A stretch of 64,000 nt of DNA from positions 5,225,776-5,289,775 of the forward strand of contig NZ_CP025746.1 in NCBI RefSeq assembly GCF_004015185.1, in the 5' to 3' direction. The notes below the pieces were generated by a model, which was not told the origin of the DNA, searched no databases, and worked only from the letters and a program-made list of their open reading frames with translations. Below, one piece after another: positions 8,357 to 16,843 of this stretch (its first letter is position 1; each line of letters starts with the position of its first letter). A program made the position numbers and the translations under genes. The stretch comes from Clostridium manihotivorum. GTDB taxonomy: Bacteria > Bacillota > Clostridia > Clostridiales > Clostridiaceae.

Positions 8357-9637
8357 TTGGAGTTTTATCTTCCAAGTGAAAAAATTAAACTGATGAGGAA
8401 AAAGTTTAGAGCTAATCAAGCGGACCTAGAAGGGGAAAATATGACTAGGGCGTTTATTAGTATGATGGAAAGTGGGAAAAGAACGGTAAGTAAAGCAAGT
8501 TCTAAGAAGCTAGTTGAAAAATTTATAGACATAGCAAAGAGGATTCACGTGAACCTTGAGCTTGACGATGAATACTTTTCAAGACTTCCTGAAGAAGACG
8601 CTAGGTACTACTGCAAAAATGAGCTTAAGTCAGAACAAGCTCTTAGCCATAAGCACCTAGAAGACCTTATAAAAATAGAGCAGTCTTTCAATCTTGACGA
8701 TCTGCTGGCAGACACATACAAGAGAAGTGGAATACTTTATCTCAACGAAATGGAGTATTCTAAAGCCTTTATCTATCTACACAATGCACTAGGTAAGTAT
8801 AAAGAAATAAGGGAGTTCATTCCTCAGGTGGAGGTGCTCTGTTATCTAGGTAAATGTAAATTAAGGGCTAATCAATTTGATGATTCTATCTTCTTTTATA
8901 AACAAGCAGTCGCATACGCTGAGGAGTACAAAGTACAAGACAATTACTATATAGCAAGCCACGCTTTAGCGACAGTTTACGGGCAGATAAAAGAGTATGA
9001 TAAATGCCTAGAGGTATTAAATAATAACATAATAAGCAAGAAGGATAAGGCAGACAAGTTGGTATTAGTTAATGCTGAAGTAATGAGGGCGACTATCCTA
9101 CTTGATACAGATAAAAACCATGAGGCTGGAAAAGCATTTTTCGAGGTTATTCCTGAAGTAGGAGCTGTAGATAAGTCACTGTTAGGACTTGTTTACAACA
9201 ATATAGCGGAGTACTACTACAAGATAGAGAACTATAAAAAAGCTCTATTCTATATCTCTGAAGCGCAAAAACATAAACTTGAAACAAACAAAAAATTCTT
9301 ATCCAGTACCTTAGGCTTAAAGGGAAAAATTCTACACGCTCAAGGTATGCGAGAGGAAAGCATATTGCTATATGAACTAGCTATTGACCTAGCAGAACAA
9401 TATAGCCGTTTTGATATGTTAGTAGATAATTACAAAGAACTAGTAAAGATACTTGAGGAAAAGAACGACCTAGAAAGAATTGAGCAGAAGATGAACTATA
9501 TGATTGCGTCGCTTGAAGCAAACAATGTTGAAGAGGGAATTCAATATGCGCTGCACAAGCTTCTACAAATAGCTACTACACAGAAGGAAAGTGACAAAGC
9601 TATGAAATTATTGCATCGACTAGAGTCTTTTTTGTAA
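8357..9637 (+). CDS. RRNPP-type peptide-responsive regulator (HTH + TPR)
   Basis: About 426 residues. The N-terminus (about 1-60) is an XRE-like helix-turn-helix (KIKLMRKKFRANQADLEG, then TRAFISMMESGKRTVS). The remainder is helical repeats of TPR type (for example AFIYLHNALGKYKEI, DDSIFFYKQAVAYAEEY, KALFYISEAQKHKLE, EESILLYELAIDLAEQ). This plan is that of Rgg/PlcR/NprR/Rap-group receptors, which bind re-imported signalling peptides and change DNA binding. TTG 8357 lies 8 bases after AGAGGGG; the upstream GTG 8348 overlaps that site. A 48-residue secreted pro-peptide follows 89 bases downstream on the same strand, the usual partner arrangement. Target genes unknown. Confidence 0.88.
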   Translation: MEFYLPSEKIKLMRKKFRANQADLEGENMTRAFISMMESGKRTVSKASSKKLVEKFIDIAKRIHVNLELDDEYFSRLPEEDARYYCKNELKSEQALSHKHLEDLIKIEQSFNLDDLLADTYKRSGILYLNEMEYSKAFIYLHNALGKYKEIREFIPQVEVLCYLGKCKLRANQFDDSIFFYKQAVAYAEEYKVQDNYYIASHALATVYGQIKEYDKCLEVLNNNIISKKDKADKLVLVNAEVMRATILLDTDKNHEAGKAFFEVIPEVGAVDKSLLGLVYNNIAEYYYKIENYKKALFYISEAQKHKLETNKKFLSSTLGLKGKILHAQGMREESILLYELAIDLAEQYSRFDMLVDNYKELVKILEEKNDLERIEQKMNYMIASLEANNVEEGIQYALHKLLQIATTQKESDKAMKLLHRLESFL

Positions 9638-9662
9638 AACTTTCATAATTTTTTTATCCAAT

Positions 9663-9694
9663 TTGAGGTAAAATCATTGTATTTGTAATATAAT
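9663..9694 (+). promoter_or_regulatory. Possible promoter of the pro-peptide gene
   Basis: A perfect TATAAT (9689-9694) lies 32 bases before the start codon of the pro-peptide. The best -35 (TTGAGG, 9663-9668) is 20 bases away, which is too far for ordinary sigma-A and fits a promoter needing an activator, possibly the upstream regulator. Confidence 0.4.
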
Positions 9695-9726
9695 AGTAAC
9701 AAATACATAAAAAGGAGTGAGTGAAT

Positions 9727-9873
9727 TTGAAAAACAGAGCTTCAAAAATAATAATCAGTGTTTTACTTCTAGCTGTAGTTGCCGTTCCAGTGCTTAGTAA
9801 TAAAACAAGCATAGGTAATATAGGCGGTATTTATCCCACTAGCGATTGGCCTGATCCAATTGACCCTAAATAA
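9727..9873 (+). CDS. Secreted signalling pro-peptide (candidate quorum-sensing pheromone)
   Basis: A 48-residue pre-peptide starting at TTG 9727, 9 bases after AAAGGAG. It has a basic start (MKNRASK), a hydrophobic core (IIISVLLLAVVAVPVL) and a short export-ready tail ending YPTSDWPDPIDPK. This matches the general form of RRNPP pheromone precursors: Sec signal, then a mature peptide cut from the C-terminus. It directly follows an RRNPP receptor gene and has its own terminator. The exact mature peptide is not visible; the Pro/Asp/Trp-rich last 8-12 residues are the best guess. It is too short for common gene callers and easily missed. Confidence 0.75.
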   Translation: MKNRASKIIISVLLLAVVAVPVLSNKTSIGNIGGIYPTSDWPDPIDPK

Positions 9874-9887
9874 ATTAGCGTTTAAAG

Positions 9888-9920
9888 GCGTGAGCAGCAT
9901 AGCTGCTTACGCTTTTATTT
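9888..9920 (+). terminator. Rho-independent terminator after pro-peptide
   Basis: GCGTGAGCAGC and GCTGCTTACGC form an 11-bp stem with one G-T pair and a 3-base loop, followed by TTTTATTT. Confidence 0.88.
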
Positions 9921-9973
9921 AATTCAAAAAGTTGTAACTTCTATTAATGATCTTTTCTTCATTCCTCATATTA

Positions 9974-10004
9974 ATAAAAACCACTAAAACAAATAGTTTT
10001 ACTG
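9974..10004 (-). terminator. Weak terminator downstream of SDR gene
   Basis: On the minus strand a short stem built from GTAAAACT and GTTTTAGT is followed by GGTTTTTATT. The stem is AT-rich and short; the call is tentative. Confidence 0.35.
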
Positions 10005-10028
10005 ATCTTTATTCCTTCAAATAAACTT

Positions 10029-10787
10029 TTAAGATGCTGTCCAACCACCATCAGCAGCAATAATTTGTCCATTTATAAAACTTGAATCGTCCGAAGCTAA
10101 GAATAAAGCAACCTTTGCTATTTCTTCTGATGCACCAAATCTTTTAATGGTACTCATTGCTGTCCTGCAATTTGCCTCACCACGCTTATTCATGTTAGTC
10201 ATTGTTTCACTGATGTTAGTCATTATTGGTCCAGGAGCAATGGCATTGCAGCGTATTCCGTCTTTCGCATATTGGAACCCTGTACTTTTAGTTAATCCAA
10301 CTACTGCATGCTTTGAAGCAGTATAAGCAGCTCCAGCTGCTCCTCCACGGATACCTCCTACAGAAGCTATATTTATAATTACTCCCTTACCCTTTTCTAG
10401 GAAAATTGGGATTACTTTTCTACTGCTTCTCATAACTGAAGTGGCATTAACTTCTATTAACCTATACCACAATTCGTCTGTAATATCTCCCACTGCAGCC
10501 ATGTTATCCATAATACCAGCGTTATTAACCAATATATCCACTGTACCATATGCTTCAACCGCAGTATCAATTAATTTTTGAATATCTTCCTCAACTGCTA
10601 CATTAGTCAATACTGCAATAGCGGTTCCACCCTTTGCTATAATCTCATCAGAAGTTGCTTTTGCTCCTTCAAGATTGATATCTGCTGCTACTACCTTTGC
10701 TCCTTCTTGTGCATATAACATGGAAATAGCTTTTCCCATCCCTGAAGCCGCTCCCGTTACAATTGCAACTTTTCCATTAAGTTTCAT
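10029..10787 (-). CDS. SDR-family oxidoreductase
   Basis: A classical short-chain dehydrogenase of about 252 residues. The cofactor motif is TGAASGMGKA, then NNAG, the catalytic Ser region IINIASVGG and YTASK. An Asp at the end of the second strand (VVAADINLEG) suggests NAD preference. C-terminal FINGQIIAADGGWTAS is typical of glucose/3-oxoacyl-type members; the substrate cannot be assigned. ATG 10787 (or 10790) follows GGAGGAGCA. The gene stands alone but its promoter carries the same paired boxes as the MMPL exporter promoter, so it is probably under the two-component system at 28661-30524. Confidence 0.9.
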   Translation of the reverse strand: MKLNGKVAIVTGAASGMGKAISMLYAQEGAKVVAADINLEGAKATSDEIIAKGGTAIAVLTNVAVEEDIQKLIDTAVEAYGTVDILVNNAGIMDNMAAVGDITDELWYRLIEVNATSVMRSSRKVIPIFLEKGKGVIINIASVGGIRGGAAGAAYTASKHAVVGLTKSTGFQYAKDGIRCNAIAPGPIMTNISETMTNMNKRGEANCRTAMSTIKRFGASEEIAKVALFLASDDSSFINGQIIAADGGWTAS

Positions 10788-10889
10788 CATTGCTCCTCCT
10801 TCTTAATCTCTTAATTTTAATATCCCATAAGTATCTCAAACTTTTTTAACTTTTGTATCTATGTGCTATACAATATTTGCTATACATTT

Positions 10890-10954
10890 ATCTTACCTCT
10901 AATATATAGTTGCAACAACTGTACCTTAGGGAAGTAATAATTGTACTTTAAGGC
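10890..10954 (-). promoter_or_regulatory. SDR promoter with two YdfI-like response-regulator boxes
   Basis: Read on the minus strand: box 1 GCCTTAAAGTAC (10954-10943), 10 bases, box 2 TCCCTAAGGTAC (10932-10921), 2 bases, -35 TTGTTG (10918-10913), 17 bases, -10 TAAGAT (10895-10890). Box spacing (22 bases start to start), the 2-base gap to -35 and the 17-base spacer are identical to the MMPL exporter promoter at 30796-30860. The predicted transcript starts near 10883, leaving a leader of about 95 bases. Confidence 0.75.
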
Positions 10955-10969
10955 AATTATAAAATTGAG

Positions 10970-11030
10970 CTACGTCTAATAGCATTGTTGAAATTAAGTG
11001 GTTATGAAGGATTTTCTATATGAGCGAGCA
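10970..11030. repeat. Single arm of family A element
   Basis: Contains GCATTGTTGAAATTAAGTGG followed by TTATGAAGGATTTTCTATATGAGCGAGC. The same run (GTGGTTATGAAGGAGATGCTATATGAGCGAGC) occurs at 60398-60431. No right arm is seen nearby. Confidence 0.5.
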
Positions 11031-11039
11031 ATTAGAATT

Positions 11040-11275
11040 AAATGTTTTTTTTGCGCATATGCCTTTTCTGAATGTATGTGGAGAAATTCTGGCAGGCGAA
11101 ATATTCTCTCTTTTTACTCTTTATTTAAATGCCGTTCTTCATTAGCTTAAGATTAAAATATATAGTATCTATAAAACATATATGATTCAAGTCTTTTATA
11201 TAATGCCTTGATATTACTGGGTTTAGCTAGCAGAGATTTTTATACTTTCTTTAACAGTAAAAAAAATCAGCCTGA
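11040..11275. repeat. Diverged repeat, family D
   Basis: The blocks AATGTATGTGGAGAAATTCTGG, CTTGATATTACTGGGTTTAGC and AACAGTAAAAAA are shared, in the same order, with 340-466, and in weaker form with 26040-26215. No reading frame is conserved between the copies. Origin unknown. Confidence 0.35.
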
Positions 11276-11305
11276 GCCTATACTAACTGTATAAGCTCCG
11301 CTGAT
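11257..11305 (-). terminator. Terminator of the GH27 gene
   Basis: On the minus strand ATCAGCGGAGCTTATAC pairs with GTATAGGCTCAGGCTGAT with small bulges, followed by a run of eight T. It lies about 75 bases past the GH27 stop codon. Confidence 0.75.
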
Positions 11306-11379
11306 CTTATATTAATATATATAATGTTTATATTTTAACATTGCTAAGGACTTCATTATAGGTTATAAACTGTTTTTGA

Positions 11380-12645
11380 TTACTTAAGACTATAAAACTT
11401 AGCTCCATGAGATTTTATCATATTGCTTACAGAGTCAGTTACAGTATCTACATCTTCATGTTCCCACAAATCTCTAAGTTTAAAGCTTCCTTCAAGTTCT
11501 AAATCACTTAGGTTTACTTCAATGACTTTATCCTCTTCTGAAAGATTAAATAATCCTAAATAAGTTTCTCCGTCTTTTCCCTTTGCAGTCCAAATAGCTT
11601 TAGCCTCGTCACGGTATAGCTCTTTATTATCACTAGAACCTTTCAATACCTCTAGAACCTCTTCATTGGTTATAAGTTCTAAAGTCCATTGATCGTTATG
11701 AGTCATTTCTCCACCAAACATAAGTGGTGATCTAGCAAGACACCATAAGGTCATCAACGTTCTTTGCTCTCTTCTTGTAAAGTTTGTCCACTTTCCTTTT
11801 CCTTCAAATTGGTGTTCTCTTAAGCATATATGTCCAAAAGGAAGCATATCTGCATCTGGCCAATGTGAAGCTCCCATGTGTCTATTCCAGTTTCCTAGTA
11901 GATCGAATTGCTTATAAAGCTGTTCCCAGTTATCCCAAAAGTCTCCAGATATTCTCCACATATTTGCATGGTCTATAAGATGCTGAGCTTCTTCTAAAGG
12001 AGCTGGTCCTGGTGATAAGCTAAATACCACATCTCTTCCACAGTTATCCAAGGCATTTTTTAATAACTCCACTTCACCTTTTGCATAAGGGAAGGATAAA
12101 TCATCAACCTTAATAAAATCTATGCCCCAATCAGCATACATATTTATTATGGAATTATAGTATTCTTGTGCGCCTTCCTTTGTAGCATCAATCCCATACA
12201 TATCAGTATTCCACGGACATATAGAGTTTGTATCTGCTATATCCTGAGCAAATTTGTTAGTGCCTAGAATAGGCGTATTTGCTTTTACAGCTTGCTTTGG
12301 TATTCCTCTAAGAATATGAATTCCAAACTTTAATCCCTTACTATGGATATAATCTCCTAAAGACTTAAAGCCTCTTCCGTCCTTAGCACTTGGAAATCTA
12401 TTCACCGCTGGAATAAGTCTTCCATACTCGTCCATTTCTAATGGTGCATAAGGATGATACTCTGTTGAATCTGCAGTAGGTTCATACCATTGTATATCCA
12501 CAACTACATATTCCCAACCGTATTTCTTTAAATGCTTTTCCATGTAGTCCGCATTTCCTATTACTTCTTCTTCTCTTACGCTGGCACCATAACAATCCCA
12601 GCTGTTCCATCCCATTGGAGGTGTCAATGCTAACTTTTTACCCAT
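11380..12645 (-). CDS. GH27-family alpha-galactosidase
   Basis: A 421-residue glycoside hydrolase of family 27/clan D. The N-terminal hallmark LTPPMGWNSWDCYG, the nucleophile region IDFIKVDD (Asp in KVDD) and the acid/base region WRISGDFWDNW are present, followed by a C-terminal beta domain (EEDKVIEVNLSDLEL). No signal peptide is seen, so it should act inside the cell on imported alpha-galactosides (melibiose or raffinose-type, or galactomannan fragments). Related clan members act on other alpha-linked sugars, so the sugar is inferred. ATG 12645 follows AAGGAGAG. It is divergent from an AraC regulator, its probable controller, and has its own terminator. Confidence 0.88.
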   Translation of the reverse strand: MGKKLALTPPMGWNSWDCYGASVREEEVIGNADYMEKHLKKYGWEYVVVDIQWYEPTADSTEYHPYAPLEMDEYGRLIPAVNRFPSAKDGRGFKSLGDYIHSKGLKFGIHILRGIPKQAVKANTPILGTNKFAQDIADTNSICPWNTDMYGIDATKEGAQEYYNSIINMYADWGIDFIKVDDLSFPYAKGEVELLKNALDNCGRDVVFSLSPGPAPLEEAQHLIDHANMWRISGDFWDNWEQLYKQFDLLGNWNRHMGASHWPDADMLPFGHICLREHQFEGKGKWTNFTRREQRTLMTLWCLARSPLMFGGEMTHNDQWTLELITNEEVLEVLKGSSDNKELYRDEAKAIWTAKGKDGETYLGLFNLSEEDKVIEVNLSDLELEGSFKLRDLWEHEDVDTVTDSVSNMIKSHGAKFYSLK

Positions 12646-12891
12646 TTATACTCTCTCCTTTTTGATGTTTTCAGCTTAAATAACCTTTTAAAAAACTATA
12701 AGCTCACTAATCAACTTAGTTCATATCATTCAATGCTAAAAACCATTCATATATCGATTAAAGGTACAATATTGCTTAAAATATGCACAAATAATATAAT
12801 AAAGAAATGGTATACATCTTGTCTTAACTTTATGTTATCATTGATATATTTAAGGAACAATTGTAATATAATGCTTCAGGAGGGTAAAATA

Positions 12892-13788
12892 TTGCTACAG
12901 GATAATTCTACAAAATATCTAAATTCCTTCGGGCTTCACTTTCTAAATTCCCCCAAAAATGCTCCTTACCAACTAAAGTCAATTGGTTGGGAACTTAGAC
13001 AATCTAAAAGCTATAGCTGGGATGGTATGAAAAGACAAGATGACAATGAGCACTGCATCTTCCAATATACCTTATCTGGCTGTGGAGAAATACGAATAAA
13101 AGATAAGATATACTCACTAAAAAAGGGAGATGCTTTCTTAGTAAAAATCCCTGATGATCACCATTACTATTTACCTGAAAGCAGTGAAAAGTGGGAATTC
13201 ATATACATACACCTATATGGAGAAGGCTCCATAAATGAGTGTAACAGCTTGTTAACTTCTTATGGAAATATATTAAAATTTTCATCTAATTCCTCAGTTA
13301 TAACTTACCTTTGGAAAATATATTGGGAAGCTGTAAATCAAAATATAAAGGACGGATATCAAACCTCTTCTTTTGCGTATAATTTTATAATGGAGCTTTA
13401 TAGAAGTAAGCAGAACTTAGAAGATAATACAAGCAGAAAGCACACTGAAAATATCGATAAGGTGATAGGTTTTATTGAAGATAACTACTCAAAGGAACTC
13501 ACTCTTGATCAACTAGCAGATGCTGCTCAAATGTCCAAGTTCCACTTTAACAGAACCTTCAATACCTTAATTGGAACTACACCTTGGAATTACCTCACTA
13601 AGATCAGATTAGAAAAAGCTGTAGAGCTGATGCTTAGAGAAGATTCCTCCATAGATATAATATCTAAAAAGGTTGGTTTTTCAGGTGAAAATTATTTTAG
13701 TAAGGTCTTTCGCAAATATCTCGGTACTTCGCCTGGAAGATTTCGCGAGGAGCACTTCAAAGCCAGTAATTACTCCCTTAAGCTCTAA
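12892..13788 (+). CDS. AraC-family transcriptional regulator
   Basis: A 298-residue regulator with an N-terminal cupin sugar-sensing domain (GCGEIRIKDKIYSLKKGDAF, HHYYLP) and two C-terminal helix-turn-helices (LTLDQLADAAQMSKFHFNR, then IDIISKKVGFSGENYFSKVF and GTSPGRFRE). TTG 12892 is 7 bases after AGGAGGG and gives the usual family length; an upstream ATG at 12733 lacks a site and would add 53 odd residues. It is divergent from the GH27 gene, suggesting that it senses the product or substrate of that enzyme and controls the shared region 12646-12891. A TATAAT -10 is at 12867-12872. Confidence 0.9.
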   Translation: MLQDNSTKYLNSFGLHFLNSPKNAPYQLKSIGWELRQSKSYSWDGMKRQDDNEHCIFQYTLSGCGEIRIKDKIYSLKKGDAFLVKIPDDHHYYLPESSEKWEFIYIHLYGEGSINECNSLLTSYGNILKFSSNSSVITYLWKIYWEAVNQNIKDGYQTSSFAYNFIMELYRSKQNLEDNTSRKHTENIDKVIGFIEDNYSKELTLDQLADAAQMSKFHFNRTFNTLIGTTPWNYLTKIRLEKAVELMLREDSSIDIISKKVGFSGENYFSKVFRKYLGTSPGRFREEHFKASNYSLKL

Positions 13789-13818
13789 CCTATTAATTAA
13801 CTTTACGTTTTTAATTTT

Positions 13819-13995
13819 ACCTATGTTTAATAGTACTGTTGAAGTTAAGTGATTAAGAAGGAGATGATATATACTCTAGCTATTAAAATCAAATGATTTT
13901 TTCAGTGTGACAAAGTCATATTAATTCTTTGTGCAAGCTCATTTAAGCATCGTATTATTGCCCACTTAATTTCAACACAGTGCTTTAACAGAGCC
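13819..13995. repeat. Inverted-repeat element, family A, two-armed
   Basis: Left arm TGTTTAATAGTACTGTTGAAGTTAAGTG and right arm CCCACTTAATTTCAACACAGTGCTTTAACAGAGCC are inverted copies, 177 bp end to end. The interior has TCATATTAATTCTTTGTGCAAG, the reverse of the CGCAAAGAATTAATATGA seen inside the copy at 51774-52000. Non-coding. Confidence 0.65.
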
Positions 13996-14069
13996 ATAAT
14001 TTTAATTGAAGAAATAGTTGCTATGAATTATAATAATTTTATATTATGTAAATAAAAGGGGGAATGTAA

Positions 14070-15680
14070 ATGAGACAACTAAAAAAATTGCGGCAACTAC
14101 CTTGGATAATTGCTGCTGCCATTGTAATCGGTTTAGTAGTAATAATATTTCTGCCAAGGACTACGAAAACCAAATATGACAGTAAAGCTAACGAGGCTCT
14201 TTTGAATAAGACTCACAAAAGCTTTACGCCGATAGCTTATACATCAAATAAGAGCTATAAAGACAGGGTATTTTACGAAATATTTGTAGCCTCTTTCAAT
14301 GATAGTAACGGAGATGGCGTCGGTGACCTGAAAGGTGTTGAACAAAAACTAGACTATTTACAAAGCTTAGGCGTATCTGGTATATGGCTTATGCCTGTGA
14401 ATGAAAGTCCAAGCTACCATGGGTATGATGTTTCTGATTATTATGATGTGAGAAAAAAATATGGAAGTTTAGAGGATTTATATTCACTTATAAACGAAGC
14501 TCATAAAAGGGATATTGCTGTTGTTATGGATCTAGTAGTGAATCATACCAGTGATCAAAATCCATGGTTTGTTGAAGCTCTAAACAACCAAACAAGTAAA
14601 TATAGAGACTATTATAGTTGGACTAAAGATCAAAGTAATCTTGAAAAGTTTTCAACTATAAACACCAGAGCTTGGCATGCTAAGAGCAAAGATAACATCT
14701 ACTATGGAGTATTTGGAGATGATATGCCAGACTTAAACTTTGACAATACTGAAGTTAGAGATGAAGTAAAAAAAATCGCAAAGTACTATATTGATATGGG
14801 TATTGATGGTTTCCGCTTAGATGCCGCAAAACATATCTATGACGGTGAACTAGACAAAAACCTTCAATGGTGGAAGGAATTTAGTAGCTATGTAAAATCC
14901 GTAAATAAAAATACTATTCTCGTTGGAGAGGTTTCTGATAAGACTGATGTTGTTTCCAACTATCTGACAGCACTTGATTCATGTTTTAATTTTGATTTAG
15001 GTACAGACATCTTAAATGCAGTAAAGGATAATAACTTTAAAGATTTGGCTTCCTCATACTCATCTATGCAAACGATTGCTCAATCTAAAAATAAGGATTA
15101 TCTTGATAGCACCTTCTTAACCAATCATGATATGAACAGAGTAATGAGTACTTTGGGCTCAGTGGAAAAATGTAAAACAGCTGCTTCTATCCTATTTACT
15201 TTACCAGGAACACCATATGTATACTATGGAGAAGAGACCGGAATGACAGGAGTAAAGCCAGATGAAAGGATAAGAGAACCATTTATATGGGACAATAAAG
15301 ATAAGAGCAAGAATACAAGCTGGACTACAGTAAGCAATGATAATAAAAAAATAGCAGTAAATCTAGAAGATAAGGATAAAAACTCACTATTAAACTTCTA
15401 TAGAACCTTTATAAAGCTTAGGAATGATAATCCTACTTTAAGATATGGAAGCTTTGAACCAATCAATATTGGAAATACAGATGTACTAGCTTTTAATAGA
15501 AAATACAATTCTGAAACTCTAAGTGTATTTATAAACGGAAATAAAGCTGACCAATCAGTAAATACTTCAGCTATTAAAGGAACTGTATTATATTCTTCAG
15601 AAAACTTAAGTGGGGAAATTAATACAAATGGTACTTTAAATCTTAAAAAAGGTGAGATTCTTATAATAAAGAATAACTAA
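14070..15680 (+). CDS. Membrane-anchored GH13 alpha-amylase-family enzyme
   Basis: A 536-residue glycoside hydrolase of family 13. Residues 11-28 are a hydrophobic span after a basic start, without a clear cleavage site or lipobox, so the enzyme is probably exported and anchored by its N-terminus. GH13 regions are all present: DLVVNH (154-159), GFRLDAAKH with nucleophile Asp251, LVGEV with acid/base Glu287, and LTNHDMNR with Asp354. A C-terminal beta domain follows. It would cut alpha-1,4-glucans or malto-oligosaccharides at the cell surface. ATG 14070 follows AAGGGGG. It is transcribed alone and ends in a bidirectional terminator. Exact specificity (amylase or alpha-glucosidase) is open. Confidence 0.92.
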   Translation: MRQLKKLRQLPWIIAAAIVIGLVVIIFLPRTTKTKYDSKANEALLNKTHKSFTPIAYTSNKSYKDRVFYEIFVASFNDSNGDGVGDLKGVEQKLDYLQSLGVSGIWLMPVNESPSYHGYDVSDYYDVRKKYGSLEDLYSLINEAHKRDIAVVMDLVVNHTSDQNPWFVEALNNQTSKYRDYYSWTKDQSNLEKFSTINTRAWHAKSKDNIYYGVFGDDMPDLNFDNTEVRDEVKKIAKYYIDMGIDGFRLDAAKHIYDGELDKNLQWWKEFSSYVKSVNKNTILVGEVSDKTDVVSNYLTALDSCFNFDLGTDILNAVKDNNFKDLASSYSSMQTIAQSKNKDYLDSTFLTNHDMNRVMSTLGSVEKCKTAASILFTLPGTPYVYYGEETGMTGVKPDERIREPFIWDNKDKSKNTSWTTVSNDNKKIAVNLEDKDKNSLLNFYRTFIKLRNDNPTLRYGSFEPINIGNTDVLAFNRKYNSETLSVFINGNKADQSVNTSAIKGTVLYSSENLSGEINTNGTLNLKKGEILIIKNN

Positions 15681-15770
15681 TAGCTCAAATGTTCAAACCA
15701 CAGCTTAAACTGTTTATAAAACGAAACACTTTAAAAATCAATGCTGTGTTTAAACATAGCTAAGATCAAA

Positions 15771-15803
15771 AAAATCGCTAATGACTTATTCATTGGCGAT
15801 TTT
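15771..15803. terminator. Bidirectional hairpin terminator
   Basis: AAAATCGCTAATGA pairs with TCATTGGCGATTTT around a 5-base loop, between the convergent GH13 and phospholipase C-like genes, with A-rich and T-rich flanks that serve both strands. Confidence 0.75.
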
Positions 15804-15815
15804 CTACTTTAATTT

Positions 15816-16412
15816 CTAAACTAAAAACTCCCTAGAAATTAACAATTTATCCGTAAAATCTTCTTTTTCTGTACTTATACTAATAGCTATAATAGAACAA
15901 CTAATTAACTTTGAGGCCAATATAGCATATTTTATATCCTTCTTCACCGAATCCCTTGAGCTAAGATAGCTATCCTGAAGTTCCATTAGGGTTGTTATCG
16001 GATTCTGTATATATAATTCATCTTGTTCACTGCTATTCAACAAACCTAAAATCAACATGAGCCTCAAATTTATATGCAGAAAAACTTCATAAAGTAAGTG
16101 TGCTATAAAGCTTTTATTCTTATATTCTTCTCTATGATATAAACAAAAATAGTCACATATGAAATGGCATACCATACCTAGTGTTATTGAAAATTCATCT
16201 TTACTCAAGTTATCATTTAGTAGCCTATGACAATAGTTCTTTACATCTTCAATGGTTTCGCCCATAGTATGATGCTGATTTGAAGTATTGCACTCGAAAT
16301 CCGGCTTTACATTTCCGTACATAAATTTTCTTTTATTCAACTTAAAATTAAGCTTTTTAACACAGTTCCTATATATTATTTTAGAAAAAACTAAATGGGA
16401 GTTTATTATCAT
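15816..16412 (-). CDS. Zinc-dependent phospholipase C family protein
   Basis: A 198-residue protein of the zinc-dependent phospholipase C/S1-nuclease-like fold. Visible metal-ligand candidates are His6 in INSHLVF, the Asp in YGNVKPDF, the His pair in NQHHTM, and His and Asp in GMVCHFICDYFCLYH. There is no signal peptide and it is shorter than secreted alpha-toxin-type enzymes (about 370 residues with a C2-like domain). It belongs with the intracellular clostridial group whose substrate is not established. ATG 16412 follows GAGGTATTAATT. It stands alone, convergent with the GH13 gene. Confidence 0.75.
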   Translation of the reverse strand: MIINSHLVFSKIIYRNCVKKLNFKLNKRKFMYGNVKPDFECNTSNQHHTMGETIEDVKNYCHRLLNDNLSKDEFSITLGMVCHFICDYFCLYHREEYKNKSFIAHLLYEVFLHINLRLMLILGLLNSSEQDELYIQNPITTLMELQDSYLSSRDSVKKDIKYAILASKLISCSIIAISISTEKEDFTDKLLISREFLV

Positions 16413-16843
16413 AATTAATACCTCACACTAATTATTCTTGAATTAATATTAACTCTCCCACTTTAAATCTGTATTGCTGCTAAGGTTAAGTTTGTATAAA
16501 GAAATGTAAACTTTTGTTAGCTTAGAAATATGCCTCATATAGTATCTCCTGTATAGCCACTTCATTTTAATATATTGAACATATCCTAAAGTACTTGTTG
16601 CCAAAAATCCATCTCTAAAATTTTATATATCTTGAAAGTAAATCTATTATCAAAGTGATGCGACTTTGGAGAAAAATAACTTTTAACAAGTTTTCTTAAT
16701 TCTTAGATAGTAAAAAACACTTCTAAATAGAAAGATACCATACGCTATTATGGACAAGGTAAAAACTAAAAACATTAGTATATTTGTAGAATCAATTTGT
16801 TTTCTAACTACAAAGTTAACATATATATATTGCAAATTGGTTT
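16413..16843. other. Intergenic stretch with possible family A remnant
   Basis: No gene seen. Around 16485-16580 the words AAGGTTAAGTTTG and AGTATCTCCTGTATAGCCACTTCATTTTAA resemble the arms and interior of family A elements but are badly eroded. Confidence 0.3.

Noticed and set aside
8357..9873. Arbitrium-type phage communication (AimR/AimP)
   Set aside because: The receptor-plus-peptide layout fits, but no integrase, repressor or phage structural gene is nearby, so a chromosomal RRNPP system is the simpler reading.
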